In this document: positions 8,947 to 16,774 of the stretch, one piece after another
Numbering within the stretch: position 1 is the first letter of the stretch
Layout: each line of letters opens with the position of its first letter
From: Flagellimonas okinawensis
GTDB lineage: Bacteria > Bacteroidota > Bacteroidia > Flavobacteriales > Flavobacteriaceae
DNA: 64,000 bases
Direction: 5' to 3'
NCBI RefSeq assembly: GCF_029194005.1
Contig: NZ_JARFVA010000006.1
Span: forward strand, 62,001-126,000
Notes under the pieces: generated by a model
What the model was told of the DNA's origin: nothing
Database searches by the model: none
What the model saw: only the letters and a program-made list of their open reading frames with translations
Program-made: the position numbers and the translations under genes

Positions 8947-10191
8947 ATGGAAAAGTCTGAAAATATAACAAATAAAGGAACTCTAGTGCTTACCAAAGCT
9001 GTTTTCAATATACTTTTAGAGAAGATTATTGACCACTTTAGCAGCAAACATAACATCAATTTTCCTAGCTATAAGGAAAATCAATTATATGGTTTTGGAA
9101 ATTACAATATAGAACTGCCCAATCTAAAAAAAGATCTTGAATCAGTACTTAAAGGATATATCAATGGTAAGTACCTATACAATAAAAACAGGGAAGCTTC
9201 AACTGGAAAACCGTTTATTAAAATTAGTAGAGAATACAAATACGTATTCTTTAATTATCTGGGATTCAAAGATATTCATGAATTTATAAACCAAGATTTT
9301 TTTACTCCCAGGCAAAAAAGCAAACAGTTAGAACTTTTACATCAAGAAAATAAGGTAGAAGACTATTATTATGTTTGCTATTACTACGGAGAGGATAAAA
9401 AGATGAGCAAAGGACAAGTAATTGTCTATAGGCAATGGAAAAACGTTGAAATGAAATACATTTATGAAGATGACTATGGGCAAACAGGGATTTATTCCTT
9501 CTTTGGTTCTATAACACATAGTGAAAATTTTGTCTTTTTCGATACGAAATTTTATGTAGGTAGCAAGAAAAACGAAGGCGCCAAGTTCATTTTTTTTATT
9601 GGCAAATCTGCTCCTCATGAACGAAATTTTTTAATCGGCACTTATTCAGGGTTCGATAAATATGACAATACTATTGCGGGTAAAATGATATTAAAAAAAT
9701 CAGATTCCCGAGTAGATATGGAAAAAGAAATATCGAATAAAGAATTTGACCCGATTATTTCCCAAGAATTGAATAAAAAAAGAATTATAGTAGAAAGTGT
9801 TATTAGAAAAAGCCCTCTCTTATTTTCGTTAAAAAGCCCGTATGCCCAAGTACTATTTAATGTTTCTGGAAAGTACATATTAGAATTTCACCAAGATAAG
9901 AATGCCTATGCAATAAAAATCAACATTGAGAAGCACCATTTGAACATAAAAAGTTTAAACGATTCTTTTATAATAGAGGATGATCAGATTAACTTGATAA
10001 ATAATGGCCAAATTATAAACATGGATTTTTCCATTAAAGGATTGTTCTATATTCAAAAAGCCTCTATATACATCAATACTTATGACTTATTAGAAGGAAA
10101 TAATGATACAACTTCTGGAAAGTTCACTGCCGTTGACGTTAATAATGATATAATTTCTGGGATAGTGAGGTTTGAAAAATTAAAAAGCTGA
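8947..10191 (+). CDS. hypothetical protein, divergent from the hydantoinase operon
   Basis: A 414-residue protein I do not recognise. It has no signal peptide and no clear membrane segment. It is Lys/Asn/Ile-rich with many aromatic residues (EDYYYVCYYYGEDKK around residue 138), and the C-terminal half looks beta-rich. The first 110 residues could be a small alpha-helical domain carrying KNREASTGKPFIKISREYKYVFFNYLGF, after which beta-strand repeats predominate. It is transcribed divergently from the TonB receptor from its own promoter, an arrangement often seen for regulators or sensors of the neighbouring operon, but no helix-turn-helix is obvious. Its 3' end overlaps the convergent coupling-protein gene by 12 bp, so it sits directly against the mobilization genes. 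Confidence 0.6.
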   Translation: MEKSENITNKGTLVLTKAVFNILLEKIIDHFSSKHNINFPSYKENQLYGFGNYNIELPNLKKDLESVLKGYINGKYLYNKNREASTGKPFIKISREYKYVFFNYLGFKDIHEFINQDFFTPRQKSKQLELLHQENKVEDYYYVCYYYGEDKKMSKGQVIVYRQWKNVEMKYIYEDDYGQTGIYSFFGSITHSENFVFFDTKFYVGSKKNEGAKFIFFIGKSAPHERNFLIGTYSGFDKYDNTIAGKMILKKSDSRVDMEKEISNKEFDPIISQELNKKRIIVESVIRKSPLLFSLKSPYAQVLFNVSGKYILEFHQDKNAYAIKINIEKHHLNIKSLNDSFIIEDDQINLINNGQIINMDFSIKGLFYIQKASIYINTYDLLEGNNDTTSGKFTAVDVNNDIISGIVRFEKLKS

Positions 10192-11616
10192 TAGGATTTC
10201 GCTATATATCTTTTCAAAATTTAATGGCACCTTACAACTATTGGATGTAATTTTTGGTTGAGGACGTCCTTTAAGCATTAATTGAAGTTTAAAGTAGACT
10301 TTTCTATCGATACCATCCCCAAAGGCAATGAATTCACCCTGTCTTAGCCGGAAGAATATATCTGCTCTACGCTTGGAAACCTCCTTTTCCCCTTTGGTAA
10401 TTCTACTCTCTAGAGTGAGCCCTGAACTTTTACTGACGCTCATGGTCGGTTTCTTGACAATCTCAAAAAACCGTTCATAGTATTTGGCCGTGTCCGGGTC
10501 ATTCACCTTGCCAAAAAATTGATAGGAAAGATTACTTAGTATGGCTTTGCTTGCCTTGTCCCCATACAATAAATCATTTTGAATCTTGTCCTGCATCACG
10601 TAAACGGTAGAGATGTCATAACTTCTAAGCGTTGCAGGAATGCGGTGCATATTGGGCAGTTTGATGGTCGGTGCTTCCTCCATCAATAGAAACGAGTGGT
10701 TACGGTTGCGGATGCTCGTCTGTTTGATAATGGTATGCAATATTAGCGCAATGACGGGCGAATAGACCGTATCGTATTTCGGATGGTTGACCAAGGAAAT
10801 GACCACAGGATTTTTGGGATTGTTGATGTCCAAAGGCACTTCATCCTTGGACAACACATAGAACATTTTTTGTGAGCTTATCTTTTTAAAGGCATTGGAC
10901 AATGAACTTTTTACCCCGGCGGTCTGCTTTTCGGATTCGATACCGTTTATAAAGGCACTGGCCATGTTCCAGGAGGTAAAATCAGATTTAAGAAAAGCCA
11001 CCAGTTTTTTGGTGCTCATGGTCTGGTAGAGGGCAATGATATGGGGTAGCGTACATAGATCGGGATAGGCAGTCTTCATCTTCCATATTAGTCCCGCCAA
11101 TAGGCCTTCCACGGCATCGGAAAAGAATTTGTTGCTCCCAGTGTTTTCCGAAAGGTTCTGTTCCAAGAGGTTTTCCATGAGCACTCTGGAAACCTCGTTG
11201 ACGCTTTCCTCATTGGGCAGGTACTTTGGGGCAATGGGATTCACTCGGTAATGGATCTGGTCAAAGGCTATCGTATAAAATTTGGTTTCACTGTCCTTAA
11301 AAAGAGGATAGGCAATTTCGGTAAGTTCAAAATCCTTGTAGTCATGGATGACACCACTAAAATGGTATTTGGCAAAATGCTGCAAAAAATTATAGACTAC
11401 ACTTTCGGTCTTGCCGCTTCCCGCTGAACCGATTATGGATGCGCCACGTCGTATGTTATCGATTTTAAATCTGCCATTCCTTATTTTGAAACGTACCCGG
11501 TATTTTTTATCATTTTTGTTCGCGCTCTCGCCGAATACAAAAACATAAATTACTGTACTCAAAAACAGCACTGGAACGATAACAAACAAAACGATATGTG
11601 GATAATCCCAACTCAT
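10180..11616 (-). CDS. type IV coupling protein (TraG/VirD4 type), element 1
   Basis: A 478-residue membrane-anchored ATPase that would deliver the relaxosome to a conjugation channel. One N-terminal transmembrane helix (HIVLFVIVPVLFLSTVIYVFVF, about residues 6-27) precedes the Walker A motif GSAGSGKTES at about residue 65. Further conserved pieces are FLLMEEAPTIKLPNMHRIPA (Walker B region) and VYVMQDKIQNDLLYG. The paralogue in element 2 (43052-44638) has the same architecture and many identical segments. The start overlaps the end of the relaxase gene by 4 bp (ATGA), indicating translational coupling. The 3' end overlaps the convergent gene at 8947-10191. Confidence 0.85.
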   Translation of the reverse strand: MSWDYPHIVLFVIVPVLFLSTVIYVFVFGESANKNDKKYRVRFKIRNGRFKIDNIRRGASIIGSAGSGKTESVVYNFLQHFAKYHFSGVIHDYKDFELTEIAYPLFKDSETKFYTIAFDQIHYRVNPIAPKYLPNEESVNEVSRVLMENLLEQNLSENTGSNKFFSDAVEGLLAGLIWKMKTAYPDLCTLPHIIALYQTMSTKKLVAFLKSDFTSWNMASAFINGIESEKQTAGVKSSLSNAFKKISSQKMFYVLSKDEVPLDINNPKNPVVISLVNHPKYDTVYSPVIALILHTIIKQTSIRNRNHSFLLMEEAPTIKLPNMHRIPATLRSYDISTVYVMQDKIQNDLLYGDKASKAILSNLSYQFFGKVNDPDTAKYYERFFEIVKKPTMSVSKSSGLTLESRITKGEKEVSKRRADIFFRLRQGEFIAFGDGIDRKVYFKLQLMLKGRPQPKITSNSCKVPLNFEKIYSEILSAF

Positions 11617-12641
11617 ATTCCTATAGAACCTGATTCAATGGCCTTTCCAATTCCCTTCTTAATTCTATTGATAGCCTTATAGGTAAGCTGCACGGTATTC
11701 ACAGGAATTTTAGGGATGGGAACACCAGTTTTGGACAGCAGTTTATAGGCAAATGCCCTTTCATTGGTGGGTAGCCCTGAAATCATAGAAAAATACTTTT
11801 TCGGGTCTTTCAAAAAAGTTTTTCTGGCGGCATAAGTCTCCACATAGTTGCGCTTGTATTTGAACAAGTCATCAAAGGTCTTTTCAGAATTTTTAAAAAA
11901 AGTGTCCCTATCGAACCCCCGTTTAACGGTCTTACCATGAAGCTCCACTTCGGAAGCTTTGTGCTTGCTCCCTGGGGATAGGCTGAATCGGTTACTGGCA
12001 TCCTTGCGGCTGACGATGATATGGACATGGCTCTGGTGTCCCGGTTTGACCATTCCCCGAATGATTCGTTTGCCACCCAATTGGTGAGGGGCTTCTTTTT
12101 CCAGCCTCTGTATTTCTTTGTGCAATAGTTTGATGTTACCAGATTTTTCACCTGATGCAATTCCACGTATCTGTTGTTTAAGTTCCAATATCCTTGTGGC
12201 ATAGGGTTGGTTCTCTCGGATTTCCTTATCGGTGCCCTTAAAGGTACGCTGCCGTTCAACCTTGGCATAATATTTAATATCGTTAACACTAACGGACCTG
12301 CCATCAATGTCACGGTGAAACGCTTTGGCATATTGCTTCATGGCTTCCCTTGTGTAGCGTTTGAGGGCTTCGGGGGAATCCTGTATAGCTCTCAGTTCCC
12401 TGGCACTTGGGTTGAGCGTAATGGAATAGAACTTGGGTTCGCTCTTTTTGAGCTTGGCCGTGTTCCCATCAATTTCGTTGATAACCTGTTCCGCGGATAT
12501 TTCATCCCCGTACTGGTTAAAGAAATGTTCCTGTTCTTCCATAATTTTGCCCTCGTTCTCCTTTTCTAGATAGGAAACAAAGTCCGCAGAGCTTTGGGCG
12601 TAGTTACCGTCAATCTTCTGTGCTGTAATCGTGATGTACAT
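11613..12641 (-). CDS. relaxase / mobilization protein (MobB-like), element 1
   Basis: About 342 residues from the ATG at 12639-12641 (MYITITAQKIDGNYAQSS); the in-frame extension to 12668 is unlikely because the element 2 paralogue starts at the same point. It carries HQSHVHIIVSRKD at about residue 210, a two-histidine HxH motif preceded by VKPGHQSH, the metal-binding signature of relaxases. A catalytic Tyr candidate is in the N-terminal region (GNYAQSS). The family is common in Bacteroidota mobilizable elements and is often left as a domain of unknown function. It would nick oriT at 13301-13332. The gene start overlaps the upstream bfmA-like gene by 32 bp. Confidence 0.72.
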   Translation of the reverse strand: MYITITAQKIDGNYAQSSADFVSYLEKENEGKIMEEQEHFFNQYGDEISAEQVINEIDGNTAKLKKSEPKFYSITLNPSARELRAIQDSPEALKRYTREAMKQYAKAFHRDIDGRSVSVNDIKYYAKVERQRTFKGTDKEIRENQPYATRILELKQQIRGIASGEKSGNIKLLHKEIQRLEKEAPHQLGGKRIIRGMVKPGHQSHVHIIVSRKDASNRFSLSPGSKHKASEVELHGKTVKRGFDRDTFFKNSEKTFDDLFKYKRNYVETYAARKTFLKDPKKYFSMISGLPTNERAFAYKLLSKTGVPIPKIPVNTVQLTYKAINRIKKGIGKAIESGSIGI

Positions 12642-13173
12642 GTTGCAGTTCGTTTTTAAGTTTATCAAATGATTCCCTGTCCATATCCAGTTTTAAATAC
12701 CCGGGACCAAAAGCTGATTTTATATAAATGACCTTTTCCATTAGGGAATCCATCTTTTCCTGAACATTGGTCAATTGTTCCTGTAGATTTCCATAGCCGG
12801 TTTTATAGAACTCAAGCTCTTCGTTGGCATCCCATAATTTTGGGGTTCCAAAATCAAAGGTTTCTTCCTCTTTTTCCATTTCCGTCATCTCATGGAAAAG
12901 GGAGTCCATCATGGTCTTGGTAGGCAGGGTCTGATATTTCTCGATGTTCTTCAGGATGGCTATGACCGCATTGATACGTTTGTTGGTGCGGTTGTTATTG
13001 ATGCCCAGGTCATCATTGGGCGAAAGGTCGTTCCGTTCAAAAAAATCCATCACGGCCACCAAGGTCAAGGTATGTGAATCCGACACCAAACGGGAAAATT
13101 CCCGAAAGCGCAAAGCCACGTCCTTTTTGATACTGATGGCCGAAAAACGGTATTTTTGATAGGTATCTCCCAT
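12610..13173 (-). CDS. BfmA/BtgA-like mobilization accessory protein, element 1
   Basis: A 187-residue protein resembling the BfmA/BtgA family that assists relaxases of Bacteroides mobilizable elements. The N-terminal part (KYRFSAISIKKDVALRFREF) looks like a ribbon-helix-helix DNA-binding domain, as in relaxosome accessory proteins. The C-terminal part from about residue 110 is predicted coiled coil (EELEFYKTGYGNLQEQLTNV and following). It is the first gene of the bfmA-relaxase-coupling protein operon, immediately downstream of the candidate oriT, the usual place for an autoregulated accessory protein. The paralogue at 45671-46258 shares the N-terminal domain, while the middle has diverged. 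Confidence 0.7.
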   Translation of the reverse strand: MGDTYQKYRFSAISIKKDVALRFREFSRLVSDSHTLTLVAVMDFFERNDLSPNDDLGINNNRTNKRINAVIAILKNIEKYQTLPTKTMMDSLFHEMTEMEKEEETFDFGTPKLWDANEELEFYKTGYGNLQEQLTNVQEKMDSLMEKVIYIKSAFGPGYLKLDMDRESFDKLKNELQHVHHDYSTED

Positions 13174-13300
13174 TTTTACTGTAAAAAATCGCCTGTTTAT
13201 GGGCGGTCTGGCCGTATTTACTGTAAAAGCCCTTGTTAATCAATTCCTTAAATATTTTCAAATTATTGATTTACAATATTTTACATCTAAATAAATAACC

Positions 13301-13332
13301 GTAACACCGCAGCGCGTGTTACCCTCTTGCTC
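13301..13332 (+). other. oriT: candidate origin of transfer (oriT), element 1
   Basis: GTAACAC (13301-13307) and GTGTTAC (13316-13322) form a perfect 7-bp inverted repeat with an 8-nt loop, followed immediately by CCTCTTGCTC (13323-13332). The element 2 copy at 46384-46416 has the same layout with a different stem sequence but an identical CCTCTTGCTC. Hairpin plus adjacent conserved nic-like box upstream of the mobilization operon is the classic oriT layout; TATCCT in the element 2 copy resembles the IncP-type nic core. A second hairpin follows (GTCCC-GCA-GGGAC, about 13343-13355). The rest of 13174-13561 holds a GGTCATT/AATGACC repeat and no gene. Confidence 0.65.
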
Positions 13333-13513
13333 TTCGATTTTCGTCCCGCAGGGACAAAAATTTTCAGACGCCCAACCCAAGTTGAGCACCTTATTTTTTA
13401 TTGGTGAATGGTCATTTAAGGAAAGTCAAATCACCCGATAAACGGATTATTTAATGACCAAAAAATGTTAAAATATAACTTTGTAAATATACTATTTTCA
13501 GGTGATTGGACAT

Positions 13514-13542
13514 AAAAAAAGCCCATCATAATAAATGGGCTT
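13514..13542 (-). terminator. Rho-independent terminator of the radC-like operon
   Basis: Read on the minus strand, AAGCCCAT, a 7-nt loop and ATGGGCTT are followed by a run of T. It lies 20 bp past the stop of the 65-residue gene and ends the ssb/radC/small-gene transcript before the oriT region. Confidence 0.8.
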
Positions 13543-13561
13543 GTTTGGTTCAATTTGGTAT

Positions 13562-13759
13562 TCATATTTTGAAAATATACTTATAATTGTATAGATTTAG
13601 TATCGCTTCTTCTTCCAATAGGGTCTGGTAGTTTACAATGTGCTTCTTGGCATAGTTCCTTAGTTGTTCCCCAAACCGCTTTTCAATGTCCTTTTTGGAC
13701 ATGGATAACAAACGTTCCTGGGTCTCGTCATCGAGGTTGTTATAATTGAGATGTATCAT
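13562..13759 (-). CDS. small hypothetical protein downstream of RadC-like gene
   Basis: A 65-residue protein, MIHLNYNNLDDETQERLLSM at the start, with a mostly helical charged body (KKDIEKRFGEQLRNYAKKH). I do not recognise a family. It follows the RadC-like gene by 16 bp and is closed by a terminator, so it belongs to that operon. In element 2 the same slot after radC holds a much shorter acidic reading frame of 34 codons, so the slot is variable. Length and context suggest a small accessory or regulatory protein of the element. Confidence 0.55.
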   Translation of the reverse strand: MIHLNYNNLDDETQERLLSMSKKDIEKRFGEQLRNYAKKHIVNYQTLLEEEAILNLYNYKYIFKI

Positions 13760-13775
13760 GGCTCTACAATTTTAG

Positions 13776-14225
13776 TTATACCAATCCATTGTCCGCAAAG
13801 CTGTAGTAACTTCCATTTGGTGTAATAATCAAATGGTCAAGTACCCGAATGTCGAAAAGCTGTGCTGCCCGTTTAATTTTATCGGTCAGCTGTTTGTCCG
13901 CTTCACTGGGTTCGGTCTTATAGCTCGGATGGTTGTGGGCAAGCAAAATCCCCACGGAAAGGGTCTTCAGCACAATGGCAAACAGGATGCGCATATCTAC
14001 CAATGTACCCGTAATGCCCCCGGTAGATAAAGGATAAATCCCTTTGACCTTATTGGAGTTGTTCAACAATAGGATTTTAAAGGTTTCGTGCAGCCCTATG
14101 GTATTTTTGTCCCAAGTGTCAAAAAGCAATTTGGCAGCATGCTCTGAACTTTTGATAGGTTCGGATTTCAATGTCCCGATTTTCTCTCGGTAACTTATCT
14201 GTATTTCGTTAACTTTGTTCTTCAT
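13776..14225 (-). CDS. RadC-like JAB-domain protein, element 1
   Basis: A protein of about 149 residues from the ATG at 14225 (MKNKVNEIQISYREKI); an extension to 14282 has no counterpart in the element 2 copy. It is the JAB/MPN domain of RadC-type proteins without the N-terminal helix-hairpin-helix region, as is typical on plasmids and integrative elements. The JAMM metal motif is visible as LLAHNHPSYKTEPSEAD (His-x-His followed by Asp). The role of RadC-like proteins on mobile elements is unsettled; single-strand processing or anti-defence functions have been proposed. It follows ssb and precedes a small gene in one operon. The paralogue is at 47367-47816. Confidence 0.8.
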   Translation of the reverse strand: MKNKVNEIQISYREKIGTLKSEPIKSSEHAAKLLFDTWDKNTIGLHETFKILLLNNSNKVKGIYPLSTGGITGTLVDMRILFAIVLKTLSVGILLAHNHPSYKTEPSEADKQLTDKIKRAAQLFDIRVLDHLIITPNGSYYSFADNGLV

Positions 14226-14295
14226 TGTTTTAACTTTTATAGTGAATGATGAAAAAGAGGGTGCTACTTTCCACGGGAACACCCTCTTTACTTTT

Positions 14296-14631
14296 TTACT
14301 TGTTGCCCATCAATAGGATTTCATCGGCTACCACTTCGGTAACATAGCGTTGGTTGCCATCGTCCATGGTATAGATTCGGGTCTTTAATTTGCCCACGAT
14401 ACCGATTTCCTTGCCTTTGTCCACAAACTTTTCGACAATGTCGGCTACCTTGCCCCAAGCGACAACGGTATGCCAATTGGTATCGTTCTGTTTCTCGCCC
14501 TTGCCGTCTTTGTAGTTCTCATTGGTCGCCAATGAGAAACGGGCAACTTTCTTTCCGCTTTCAAGGTTCGTAATGGTTGGTTCCTGCCCAACGTTCCCGA
14601 TTAACTGTACATGATTTTTGATAGTACTCAT
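14296..14631 (-). CDS. ssb: single-stranded DNA-binding protein, element 1
   Basis: A 111-residue SSB consisting of the OB-fold only (MSTIKNHVQLIGNVGQEPTI, then FSLATNENYKD, NDTNWHTVVAWGKVADIVEK, KGKEIGIVGKLKTR). The acidic C-terminal tail of chromosomal SSBs, normally ending in DDDIPF, is missing, as is common in short mobile-element SSBs of Bacteroidota. It probably protects the transferred single strand after entry. It is the first gene of the ssb-radC operon, and the structured non-coding region (14708-15117) lies directly upstream of it. The paralogue is at 47884-48231. Confidence 0.9.
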   Translation of the reverse strand: MSTIKNHVQLIGNVGQEPTITNLESGKKVARFSLATNENYKDGKGEKQNDTNWHTVVAWGKVADIVEKFVDKGKEIGIVGKLKTRIYTMDDGNQRYVTEVVADEILLMGNK

Positions 14632-14707
14632 AATAAATTGTTTTAAAAGCCTGCCTTGTTTCGGCAGACGGGGTTAATAAATCCCCTTTGGATTTCATTT
14701 CAATTGA

Positions 14708-15117
14708 ATTTTAAGGGGTGTTTGTTTGATTTCTTGCGTGCATGGCACCAATGGATAAAGTGGGTTTTGTCAAGACTTTCGGGGAACAAATCAGGAGGGT
14801 CTGCAACGTAGTTTTTACCGAAGGGCTAAAAACAAGGCAGTGGAAACCTTATTTTTCAATGAAACCTGCTATGGTCTTGACAAGTTCCATAAGAGTATTA
14901 GCAATTCTTTTAAAGCCGTTCGTGATTTGAGCGTACCGGTAGTTAAGCGAAATGAGCGATCGGGTTTAATCTAGAATTGGTTATACTGTGCCCGTTTTTC
15001 GATGCCCCGAAAAACGATAAAGGCTTTATCCGTTATAAACCCCTTAAAATGTACAGGGCAGAGCTAGGTTTTAGGGATTATCGAGCAAAGGCCCAAGTAG
15101 GCTTTGCCGAAAATCCT
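14708..15117. ncRNA. candidate structured RNA or single-strand origin, element 1 copy
   Basis: A gene-free region with nested stems. Closing stem ATTTTAAGGGGT (14708-14719) with ACCCCTTAAAAT (15039-15050); stem TTGTCAAGAC (14767-14776) with GTCTTGACAA (14874-14883); hairpin GTTTTTA (14811-14817) with TAAAAAC (14827-14833); hairpin GTTTTTCG (14994-15001) with CGAAAAAC (15008-15015); hairpin around GCAAAGGCC and GGCTTTGC (15085-15107) inside AGGGATT/AATCCT. The same order of stems exists at 48324-48750 with compensatory changes. The conserved single-strand block is TTGAGCGTAC followed by AGTTAAGCGA. The strand of any transcript is unknown. It could equally act as folded single-stranded DNA during transfer. 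Confidence 0.55.
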
Positions 15118-15163
15118 GTGAAGAAAACCGAAGCTGTGACCTTCCGATTATAAAAGCGCACTT

Positions 15164-15250
15164 GCCCCAATCCGCGTAGTGGCAAGTAGAACGATTCGTT
15201 CCAGTGTACGGAACGGGAGAAGCATAACGGGAGCAACGGGGGATTGGGGC
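15164..15250. repeat. inverted repeat in the element 1 non-coding region
   Basis: GCCCCAATCC (15164-15173) and GGATTGGGGC (15241-15250) are a perfect 10-bp inverted repeat. Inside lies a smaller hairpin of CGTTCC and GGAACG. I do not see an equivalent in element 2. The rest of 15118-15444 contains no gene. Confidence 0.5.
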
Positions 15251-15444
15251 GTGTCCAAGACCTTGTTTTAGTGCAGCTCTTTTTCCGGAATGCAGTGCAA
15301 CGAAATAAAGGGAAATGTACCAAACGGAATAAGGGACTTGAGGTCTTATAATGCCTACCCATTTAAGGCCAGAAATGATTATGAGGCTAAAATCGATAGT
15401 ATAAATGAGAGATAATTTTATCTTTGAGAATTATCAATCTTTAG

Positions 15445-16455
15445 ATGAAAAAAGTTGATTTTCAAGAATATAAAGCAAACTTAATATCGCTCGGGATACC
15501 GGAAGAAGAAATTTACGATTTCACCGGCGACGTAATTGAATCATTTTATCAGCGTTACTTTGACTGGTGTGTTGATAATATTATTGAGTACAGTCCAATA
15601 TTTGGTGTCGAGCCTGCCTATTTTTATTTTTGGGATACTTATAGAATAAATGCAGTAGCTGGGAAAGGTAAGAGTGCATATAGGATTAGGTTTTCAAAAC
15701 CTTATATGGAGGCCTTATATGGAAAGTTGGGTAGAAAGGGACAGTTTTTTGATAAAACCGATTGGGTCGCTTTTAAAAACCTTCAAAATATTACGCCAAA
15801 TAGTCTTGAATTTTTGATGTTCCAAGCATCTACGATTTTTACATTCTATCATGAATTTGCACATTTGGTTCAGTACAAGGATAAAGTGTTTTCAATGAAT
15901 GAACATTCGACTGACGATACATATTCCTATGAAAAGCATGTATTTGAGTATGATGCTGATTTGAATGGGTGTCAATTTGTTAGTGTTTATTTTCAGCAGT
16001 TTTTTCAGGAACAAATACCTGAGCCTTATCAGACCGATAATAATTATAAACGCCTAATGTATCTTGGTATTTCAAGCATCCTTATTACTCAGTTACTTTT
16101 TTTATACGGTAAAATATATCCGTTTCAGCCAGAAAATTTAGATACAGATTTCTATACAAGAGAAAAGTCTCATCCTCATACTTTGGTAAGGGCAAAATAT
16201 ATAATTGAGCATTATGTAAATGTTGCAAAAGCAAATGGTGTAAAAATTGACTTTGGAGATACAACGAGGAACGTTACGATTATTTGCAATGAATTTTTCA
16301 AAGACTCTGGGTTATTTAAAAACTTCATTGAAGGATTTCAAAACCATTTCGATGAAATAAATGCCTATGCCCTAGACCTCTATATAGGACAAAGAAATAA
16401 TAGCAATTGCATTAAACATAAAATAAAGCTTTTCGGTTTTAACTCAGAGGGCTAA
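15445..16455 (+). CDS. putative zinc metallopeptidase (HExxH), cargo of element 1
   Basis: A 336-residue protein with a zincin motif FYHEFAHLVQ at about residues 141-150 (His-Glu-x-x-His) and a downstream EYDADLNGC at about 171-179 that could supply the third ligand, as in ImmA/IrrE-like and other gluzincin families (Glu-x-x-x-Asp arrangement). No signal peptide is present and there is no helix-turn-helix, so it is a cytosolic stand-alone metalloprotein. It stands alone on the plus strand between the structured region and the integrase module, the position where such elements carry accessory genes. I do not recognise the exact family; a role in defence or in cleaving a repressor is speculation. 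Confidence 0.6.
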   Translation: MKKVDFQEYKANLISLGIPEEEIYDFTGDVIESFYQRYFDWCVDNIIEYSPIFGVEPAYFYFWDTYRINAVAGKGKSAYRIRFSKPYMEALYGKLGRKGQFFDKTDWVAFKNLQNITPNSLEFLMFQASTIFTFYHEFAHLVQYKDKVFSMNEHSTDDTYSYEKHVFEYDADLNGCQFVSVYFQQFFQEQIPEPYQTDNNYKRLMYLGISSILITQLLFLYGKIYPFQPENLDTDFYTREKSHPHTLVRAKYIIEHYVNVAKANGVKIDFGDTTRNVTIICNEFFKDSGLFKNFIEGFQNHFDEINAYALDLYIGQRNNSNCIKHKIKLFGFNSEG

Positions 16456-16526
16456 AGGTTTTAGCTAAAACAGGGTGATTGTAATTGGGCATTGTATGAA
16501 ATTAGCTTAAAAGAAGATAATTCATT

Positions 16527-16652
16527 CGAATCAAGGGTTGAATTTCCATAAATATTGAAAATCAATTCTATGCATTTTTTATAATTGAAAAATGATAAAA
16601 TATGCCTTTACAACCTATTGAAAATCAATACTGGTTTTCAACCCTTGATTCG
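16527..16652. repeat. 126-bp segment with 16-bp perfect inverted repeats (MITE-like)
   Basis: CGAATCAAGGGTTGAA at 16527-16542 and TTCAACCCTTGATTCG at 16637-16652 are exact inverted repeats. Inside are two direct copies of GAAAATCAAT and an AT-rich core with no reading frame. It lies just downstream of the HExxH gene. It could be a miniature inverted-repeat transposable element or a long stem-loop. No clear target duplication is visible. Confidence 0.5.
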
Positions 16653-16723
16653 CATAATTCAATAATTGCAAAGTTTTTAGAGGTATAACCGAGATTTCAC
16701 ACTAAAATTTATGAATAAAAAGA

Positions 16724-16751
16724 AAAGCCTGCTCTTTTTGGAGCAGGCTTT
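16724..16751 (-). terminator. terminator of the small basic protein gene
   Basis: Minus strand AAAGCCTGCTC, a short loop and GAGCAGGCTTT followed by TTC and a T-rich tract, 23 bp past the stop of the gene at 16775-17182. Confidence 0.8.
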
Positions 16752-16774
16752 CACATTTGAAGGAATTTCAAGCA

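Noticed and set aside
12174..12569. Plus-strand frame of 131 codons inside the relaxase gene
   Set aside because: It is antisense to a conserved relaxase with visible motifs and has the composition of a mirror frame.
14742..14930. Plus-strand frame in the structured non-coding region as a gene
   Set aside because: The frame is not kept in the element 2 copy, while the stems are.
15078..15362. Minus-strand frame of 94 codons at the edge of the structured region
   Set aside because: Low-complexity Arg/Pro/Phe composition, no counterpart in element 2, and it overlaps conserved hairpins.
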